From contig VJWN01000006.1 of assembly GCA_007644065.1 (NCBI GenBank), positions 1,550,001-1,614,000 on the forward strand: DNA of 64,000 nt, in the 5' to 3' direction. Within the stretch, counting starts at the first letter, position 1. The number at the start of each line of letters is the position of its first letter. Below, one piece after another: positions 56,979 to 64,000 of the stretch. The notes below the pieces were generated by a model that saw only the letters and a list, made by a program, of their open reading frames with translations, was not told the origin of the DNA and searched no databases. The position numbers were made by a program, and so were the translations under genes. This DNA is from Margaritispora aquatica (Eukaryota; Ascomycota; Leotiomycetes; Helotiales; Discinellaceae).

Positions 56979-59615
56979 GTTGTGGTGCATCGTGGCCAAG
57001 TTAAAAAGACATACCTTCGTATGCCAATATTCTTTGGACCGTGGCGTATATAAAGGGGCGTGTATGTGTGTATATATGATGTCGCTATGAAAGATATTGA
57101 GAACAAGGTTGGAAGATTGGGAGATTTGTTTGGCCTTTTCTAGGTCGTGAATGGATTACGAGAGTAAGAGTATGAATAAGAATGAATCGATTTGTTTGGT
57201 GTCTGGTATCTGGCTTGTTCCTGTGTTGAGTGAGCTTGCGGTCTTATGATTTGGGATATGGGATCTGGGATTCAGATTGAGGAGAGAATCCGATGGCGAT
57301 GATACTGTTGTTGTCTGTCGTTATCGTTGTTATATACGACCTATGTCCCTGTTTAGTAAGTTCGTGGGTATCTATTTATTTCACCTATCCTTGTTTATCT
57401 GCCAATCTCACTGCCTACCTTATCTACTTGCTTGTTTCCCCACCCTGATGAACCTGCTACTAAAACCAGAATCCTCGTCCTGGCTCGCGGCTCGCAGCTT
57501 TCGGGTTCTAGCTCGCTTAACTTGCTAGCAGCTAGACTGATCGCAGCAAGCTCGTGCACGTCTGGACAGTGTCATAGGCTCAGTAGAACGGGAGCTTAGA
57601 TGGTGATGCTAGAGTTGGCGAGTTGGATGCAGCCTAAACACTTGCTCAACGCTTCAGAGGAATCTAAAATAGTATAAATTGAAGTGACAATTGGGAAGTG
57701 AGATTATTCGTACTCGTGCCGAGCAGCTGCTAGTTTATCTTCTACATATATATACTGATTCTTAGAATGCTCGCCTACTTCCTTACTTTTCGTCAACTTC
57801 TTTACCGTTTCGCTTTCCTTTCTATATATATTCCGATCCTCCTAGGACAACTTTTAGTTTACAAATAATTCCCAGTAATTTATAGATAACCTACTTCTTT
57901 TACGGATATATTAGATAGTTTGTAAATATACTAGTACTTATCAAATAATTAGTGTATTCGCGAATATATTAACTGATTCACGTTCATTTAGCCTTTAGTA
58001 TATACGATGACTACCATCTGAGATCGAGGTCTATATTCTTGATCCTAGAAAGGTTTTACCGTTTGCCAGGAGGTTGCTTTATCGTTTAAATCTCAGACTT
58101 GCTGTTCATTGTAATAACCTCTGCTCGGATATATAGCTCGGTTTATCCCAGAGATTATTGTGAAGGAAAGGGGGCGAGAATCCACATAGATAAAAAGAAT
58201 ACACAAAATACGCCTTTCCCTGTCATTCCCTTACCCCTATACTCATTTTTTATTTTCTTTTGTCACATTTTCCTACCAAGATAAAAGCTTTAATGATTCC
58301 TCCCGTTCTTGTTACTCTTTCTCAATTACAATCCATACTCACAACTGTAAAACGATGAGAAAACTCGAATATTGTTCTTACAAATCAGTCGGAAGAGCTA
58401 GGCTTCTTTTTCGCTCTTCTTTCGTTGTTGCTCGGTTCTTGCTCTTTGTTCAGCGCTTACCATCTCAACTGCTGATCCTGAGAACGCAGTTGTGCTTGCT
58501 AAGATCATTATCTACACTAAGGACGACTCACTCTGAGGGTGGCCAGATGACCCTACGGAACTTGTAGACAATAATTGTTACAGTCTCTAGCCCAATTCTT
58601 TCATCCTCGTCGCATCCATTTTGGGAACTCTACGAGACAGCGATAGTGCACTTTGTAATACTTTTCATAATTAAATTATGAGACACTTATAAAAACTGTC
58701 TACGTTGCACAGGGTAATATATCAGTGATGGCGACTGGCCTGGACTCTATCTAGATGCGCTGTGGATGTGGGTAGTGAGCTTCGATTGATATTGGAGGAA
58801 GAAAAGAATCTACATATGACAGGGAATTGTAGCGATCGCTTCTGGGCGAGTTTAGGAATTATTATCCTGGGGGAGAGTTTTGTTCAAGGGGATGCTGTAC
58901 AATAATTCAGTGATTGCTTAGGCGAGTGAGAATAAGGTATATTTCTGAACCGAACGGACTTATATGAAAAGGTTCTCAACCATCGAAATTTGGCATACAA
59001 ATAACTTTTCATAAATTCCAGGCTTTGATTACTCAACCTCATCGGGATTGGGCTGTATGAAAAGAGAAGGCCACAAGGGGCAAGTGAAACTTTTTTATTT
59101 GTTTTTGAACATCGACTTGAGAGATATACCATCAGCTTACGGCTCCACGCCCCCGTGGGCTTTTCCCCAACTCCAAATCCTGATTTTTGGGTTCAGATAT
59201 CGCAATTTGAACCCTAGTCTACAAGGCGTGATGTGTTGTCAAGGCGCTCTCTGAGGCTCTGAACTTCATATTTGTGGGATGGGCAATTCCCTACCTATGC
59301 ATCACGTCAATTTCGCCTTAATTCAGATATGCGGCTCGTTGAGCTAAGACGTCACTGCATCATTCTAGTACAGAATGACCTAATGGGGAATCAATTCTCT
59401 TTGCTTATTAAGTCTTGACTGTATTGGCTTTCTCCAACGTCTGATATCTGAACCCTAGGCTATTACCGTTACAGTCAAGAGATGGGAGATAGAGTTGAGA
59501 AGTGTAAAAGAAGGTAGTATACAAGAGAAATGATGTGCCTTCCATTATCGTTCCCTCTCCCCATCCTCATCCCCATTCTCATTTTCTTCTCTCTACACAA
59601 CACTTCTTCGCTAAG
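56979..59615. other. 2.6-kb spacer with a possible RIP-affected relic
   Basis: No supported gene. Between about 57770 and 58020 the sequence is AT-rich and poor in CA/TG compared with its flanks, like a short old repeat copy. The remaining ORFs (for example 58355-58567) have no motif. Confidence 0.35.
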
Positions 59616-60519
59616 ATGAAGACCTCAGTCCTTGCTTCTGTTTTCGTGGCCCTCACTCAATTGCAGCCCGCACTTGCTATTTGTAAGAAGAACAGCAATA
59701 ACCTAGAAAGATGTGTCAACAAATCCATTGACGTAGCTAGCTCTTTTTGCTCCTCGTTTGTCGCAGCCCCAACTCCAACCTTGGGGACTTCAGTTGCGTG
59801 ATGAAAAAGAACGGAGATGTATATGCTTTGTCTAGTATATCTTCAGTCTGTAGCTGTATTGGCGCCACTACTACAGTAGCTCCCACAACAACTACGACTT
59901 CAACTGCGACTGTGGTTCCAAGCTCGACGGACTGCCCAGTCTCTATCTCAGTCTCCGTGGTAACCACCTATATCACTACCATGGCATCGGTGTCTGTTTC
60001 ACTTACAACCGTTACACAAGTAGCTAGTGCAGCAACGTAAGTGATTCAGTTATATTTTCACAAATAAAAATCTCGCAAAGTATCACCAACTAACACGCCT
60101 CCCTGCTTAGCGTTACTGTTTACCTAAGTTGTTCTTTATCTACTGCCGCGACCACATTTTCCACCTCCGCCGTCGCCAGCACAACCACCCCCGCAGCAGC
60201 TTCCATGGGATCTCCTGCTTCAGTCGTAATAACGCCCTCCCTCGGCACGGGTTGTATGCTATTCACCAGTATACCTGACGTAACCATCACCGAAGGCGTT
60301 TGTGTGAACATGCTCACAAACACCAGTTCATACACCATGGAGCTTTTTACGGCGGGAAGTCTTTGCTCGGGTGATAGTCTGACTGCTTCTTGCAAAATTC
60401 ATTATTATTCTGCGCTAGATTGTGCTGGTACTGATATGACACGTGACATCGATCCGGGTCTTTCATGTTTTGATACGGCCAGCACGGCTTCGTTCAAGAG
60501 GATTTGTGGGTGTGCTTAG
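59616..60519 (+). CDS. Secreted Ser/Thr-rich cysteine protein
   Basis: Deduced exons 59616-59797, 59836-60036 and 60111-60519, giving about 263 aa. Residues 1-21 (MKTSVLASVFVALTQLQPALA) are a signal peptide. Next come a short Cys-containing N-domain (ICKKN...ERCVNK...SFCSSF), an ISSVCSCIG segment, a long Ser/Thr/Val-rich stalk likely to be O-glycosylated, and a C-terminal domain with eight Cys ending RICGCA. There is no GPI signal. The layout resembles fungal extracellular surface proteins with a CRA..SFCSSF start. Intron 1 is only 38 nt without a clear branch point, so a real frameshift is an alternative. Intron 2 (GTAAGT...TTAG, branch CTAACAC) is sound. Confidence 0.65.
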
Positions 60520-63297
60520 GCTTTGAAGGTCGATTAGGGATCAAGAGAGGTGGATTCGGGGATGGCGAGGGAGCGCAGCGAGGGCTCATCTCGAGACAAC
60601 TTTAAGAGTTTATTGTATCTGACTGGGTTTCGTCAAGTGCTATGTTGTATACTATGTTGTATATTATAATTTACCTGGGAATCGAGAAGAAATCACATTT
60701 CTCAAATTCTTTCCCGTCAACGAATGAGTTTCTGAAATATGTATTTTGTATCAGTTAGAGTTAATTTGTGTATTAGAGGGTAATTAGCACAATTCTAAAC
60801 GGTTGGAATTTCATAAAATAAACGTCTAACAAGAAAGCAAGGGGGTTTCACATGTTAACTTGGTGGGATTTGAGTACTATATCCTTTTCTTTTGATTGAA
60901 TGTGTACATTTTACGATCTGGTTAGCTCGATATTCTTGGATGGTGGGAGTTGGGTTATTTGTTTTGTATTTTTGAAGGACTCGTTCGATGCTTACAGGGT
61001 TTAGAACTGGATTTATGATGTCGTGGACTAAGCTTGAGCTTGAGTTTCAACTTCACTTCTGCTCGAGAATGTTAGGTGTGGTGGATAATTTGCCAGTGCG
61101 GATGAAGCTTGACAACAGGTATCGCGTTGGAGATTGAGAATAAAGTAGGGATATGATTTTCGTTGGTTTGACGCTGAGAGAGATTAAATTTCGCTTGGTC
61201 TGTCAGATAGGCTTCCATACTTGACGTTGGGATACTCTATAAGGCTTCAGCCTGCAACATTATATCGTGATACTATTGGAAGAGTGAACGCTCCCACGCC
61301 GTCGATAGCCAAAGAAAGGAAAGCACAGTTATTGCTATTAGTTTCAATACCAAGTAAATCTTTTTATATAGCTTTTGGGGCTGCTAGAGTGAAAACTCGG
61401 TTAGCAGAGGGAGATTCCCAGGTTAGTTGAGGTTGAGGTTGAAGTAATGCCTCGGGTTTTAGAATAGATTAAATGCAGCAATACTTTGAGTTTGAGATTA
61501 GATCTCTTAACATCTTGAACCATAGTCTATATAGTCTGTTCATCTCTTTCATTTTGAACAACCAGCATCAACGCAATCATAAAGTCGTACAGAACAGGAT
61601 CTGAAATCTCCGTGGTATGAACTTCACACCTACTCGATTATGGATTGGCAAAATAAGAAAGACATTTCCTGCTCTAAGCCTGATTGCCATAGTATTGATA
61701 TGAATGCTTTCGTACGAACTAATCGTTTGTATGGATAGATACAAAAAAGTATGAGAATGAAAGCGACGATAAATTGATAACAATAGTAATTGAAACCCTG
61801 GACTTGACAGCACTTGCATGGTCTACTGTCATCCTCTACACAATAACAAATCTCTAATTTCAATTTCATCTCAATTTCCAACCTGAAGACACTTCGCGAA
61901 CACCACACATTCACCTGTATCTCCACTTCAACTTCCTGAGAGGCTAGGTCAAATTCAGGATTCTACAACTCATCGCTGTATAGACACACACGTACTCGCA
62001 CTCGCACACCGCCCAGTACCTATGTTCCAAGACTGCCTTCGAATTTTTGTTGCGTGATATTTGATGGCGAGTTAGTTGAGGTGAGTTACATACTAGTCCA
62101 CTAAGCCGCTCGTTTGCTCGTTCGCTCATTTACTCCTTTGCTGAAGCTGTCAAACTAGTTGAGATTGAGATTGAGATTGAGAGTGAGATTAATGCCATGT
62201 CTTTACAAAACCAGCTTGAGAGAAGAACACCAAAGTGCAAGAGAGCGAAGTGCTAAGCAAGTTTCATTTCAGTTGATCACTTCCTTATTTTTGGCTGCAA
62301 TATTAAGCGAGGTGGGGTTCCCAATTCAGGTTTGATTCATGTCAACACTCACTGAAGTTCCCCTCAATCATGATATTCACAAGGCAATTTCGAGCGCAAG
62401 AAGTATTAAAACACCCTCTCCTTCCTTCCTACCACACGACTCAGCCATCGAAACACAGACCGTTGTGCTGGGATCATTGCCGGTTATTGGCTGACCACTG
62501 CTTTCTTATCCGTTTCTGGGTCTCATGCCAATTACTGAACCCCCCCCCCCTCCTTGGTCACACTTATATAATGAACATAGTTCTCAACTGTATCTGAGAT
62601 AGAACTCGTGCTCCTAGGAGGAAATGGAGGAGAGAAAAATGGCAATAAAGTCAGGAGCTTGAGAGCGAAAGTGCTCAGATGATAAGAAGATGTGAGGAAA
62701 GAGCGACAGCAAGAGCAGCACACTCTTGTACTACTCATCCCCTATCTCGCAAAGCATCGTAACGGTTTTCAAACACGGCAAAGCACTATCTACAAACACG
62801 TCTCCACGCGCGTTCGAAAACACAACTCAATCAAGCTCAAGCTCACAAATCCATAAAATATAAAATAAAATAAAGAGTTACCTCACCACCTTGAGTTCAA
62901 CAATATCGCCATTTATTGCATCTACAGCTAAAACCCCACCTCTAGTCTGCTCTTCTATCTACTTAGAAAGCCCCAAGAACCTCGCCAAGCTCTAAATCAA
63001 CATCATCAACAGGGCCGAGCGAGGATCAGCACCTCCAAAAGTGAGTCGAGTTAAAACCTTCAATTCCACTTACCTAACACAAATCCCTCTCCTCTCACTT
63101 CACCTCACCAACCCGCTCTCCTCCCATAGCCCAGCTCTCCATCCCGTCGAAGAAGGCAGCATAAAAGCCCTCGGCTCTCATACTCTCTCTCCGCGCATTA
63201 GTAAAAACTCCGGAAGGTCCAAGGTCCATTCGAACATACCCGTGGCCGTACCCGTGAACAATTCCACCCAATAGGTAGGACGCCCCAAACCTGTGTA
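60520..63297. other. 2.8-kb spacer, no supported gene
   Basis: ORFs are short and without motifs. A gagatt hexamer run lies at about 62160-62190 and a C-run at 62541-62550. Confidence 0.45.
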
Positions 63298-64000
63298 CAG
63301 TACTAGTCAACTGCTATTAAACGAAGCGAAGAACACGAAAATTCCGATTTTTTCGAAATATATACTTTTATTAATATTAAATTAACTAACAAGTTTAAAA
63401 ATATAAAAATAGAATCATTTAAAAGCTCTAATTCGTCCGTATAATATATATATATATATAAAAATATACTATAATACCGTAGACCCTCTAGTATTTTGTA
63501 TACCACCCGTCCGCCGCGATATAGGCCTCTATTCTACTATATATACTCTTATATAAATTGTCGAAAAGTAACTAATCTAGTATATTCTATATAGCCTATA
63601 AATAGCTCTCTAGCCTCGCTTTTACGGCTTCTAACTCGCTTTTTTCGGCTATAACGTTAGGAAATATCTCGTAGACCTATATTTTAAGGTACTACTAGAC
63701 GTACTTAATAGGATTAAGGTCTAGCGAGTATATAGGCTAGTTTAAAAGGCAAGGAATACCTCTAAGACGAAACTATTCGCGGACCTTATATATATAGTAT
63801 ATAGGTATATTGTCTTATATAAATATATAATCGGGCTTTATTTTATCGAAAGCTAGTACTATCTCTACGTCGAGAATTTCGAGGTATAAGTTAGCTAAAT
63901 ATCTATACTTTTTAGACTCGAAATTACGGTCTATAATATAAAGGTTATTTCTCCCGTAGTTTTAGAAAGATCCCTAGACTATAACCTTTATATTCTTATT
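63298..64000 (-). mobile_element. Tc1/mariner transposon, RIP-mutated, cut by window end
   Basis: Composition changes sharply at about 63300 to AT-rich sequence nearly lacking CA/TG. A TA dinucleotide at 63296-63297, the usual target of this superfamily, is followed by CAGTACTAGTCAACTGC, which I take as the start of the inverted repeat. The other end lies beyond the window. Confidence 0.75.
63488..64000 (-). pseudogene. Degenerate Tc1/mariner transposase, C-terminal part
   Basis: The minus-strand frame down to the TAG at 63490-63488 shows DYIFI, a stop and then DNIPIY (the DNxPxH motif holding the second catalytic Asp, codon 63814-63812), then LDLNPIK (the SPDLNPIE motif). The last catalytic Glu has become Lys at 63706-63704, a G-to-A change. 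Several in-frame TAG/TAA codons replace Trp or Gln. 35 residues separate the Asp from the Glu position. The first catalytic Asp would lie to the right of the window. Confidence 0.85.

Overview
This window is nuclear DNA of a filamentous ascomycete (Pezizomycotina). The evidence is small GT-AG introns with CTNAC-type branch points in nearly every gene, short intergenic spacers around housekeeping genes, a Zn2Cys6 regulator with a fungal-specific transcription factor domain, and transposons mutated in the manner of RIP (repeat-induced point mutation: almost no CA/TG dinucleotides left, C:G to T:A changes). A member of the Leotiomycetes is plausible but not proven. All gene models are my own splices from frame, splice-site and branch-point evidence.

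Layout. 0.6-2.8 kb: a coiled-coil protein with His-rich ends. 2.8-8.9 kb: gene-poor, with a broken RNase H gene (4.6-5.1 kb) and an intact short-chain dehydrogenase (6.4-7.3 kb). 8.87-14.39 kb: one complete, heavily RIP-mutated Ty1/copia LTR retrotransposon on the minus strand, with 219-bp LTRs and a GTAGT target duplication. 15.2-15.9 kb: a 690-bp MITE-like element with inverted ends. 17.4-24.8 kb: HSM3 (proteasome base chaperone family) and RPC31 (RNA polymerase III) in divergent arrangement, then two uncharacterised proteins. 25.5-30.6 kb: an accessory stretch with an 84-aa orphan and three predicted secreted proteins, namely a 299-aa protein of unknown family, an ankyrin-repeat protein and a 71-aa protein with eight cysteines in hydrophobin order. 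31.7-43.6 kb: housekeeping genes for CENP-O/Mcm21, an acetyl-CoA transporter and phosphopantothenate-cysteine ligase, plus a Zn2Cys6 transcription factor. 44.3 kb: a 66-aa Cys-rich protein. 44.5-50.1 kb: no gene that I can support. 50.1-57.0 kb: an RBR ubiquitin ligase and a 4-coumarate-CoA-ligase-like enzyme ending in a peroxisomal signal. 59.6-60.5 kb: a secreted Ser/Thr-rich protein. 63.3 kb to the end: a RIP-mutated Tc1/mariner transposon cut by the window edge.

The genes do not form a metabolic cluster. The housekeeping loci form conserved-looking blocks, and the accessory secreted proteins sit between them. No tRNA, rRNA or CRISPR was seen. The best candidates for something undescribed are the 8-Cys small secreted protein, the secreted ankyrin protein and the 299-aa secreted protein.
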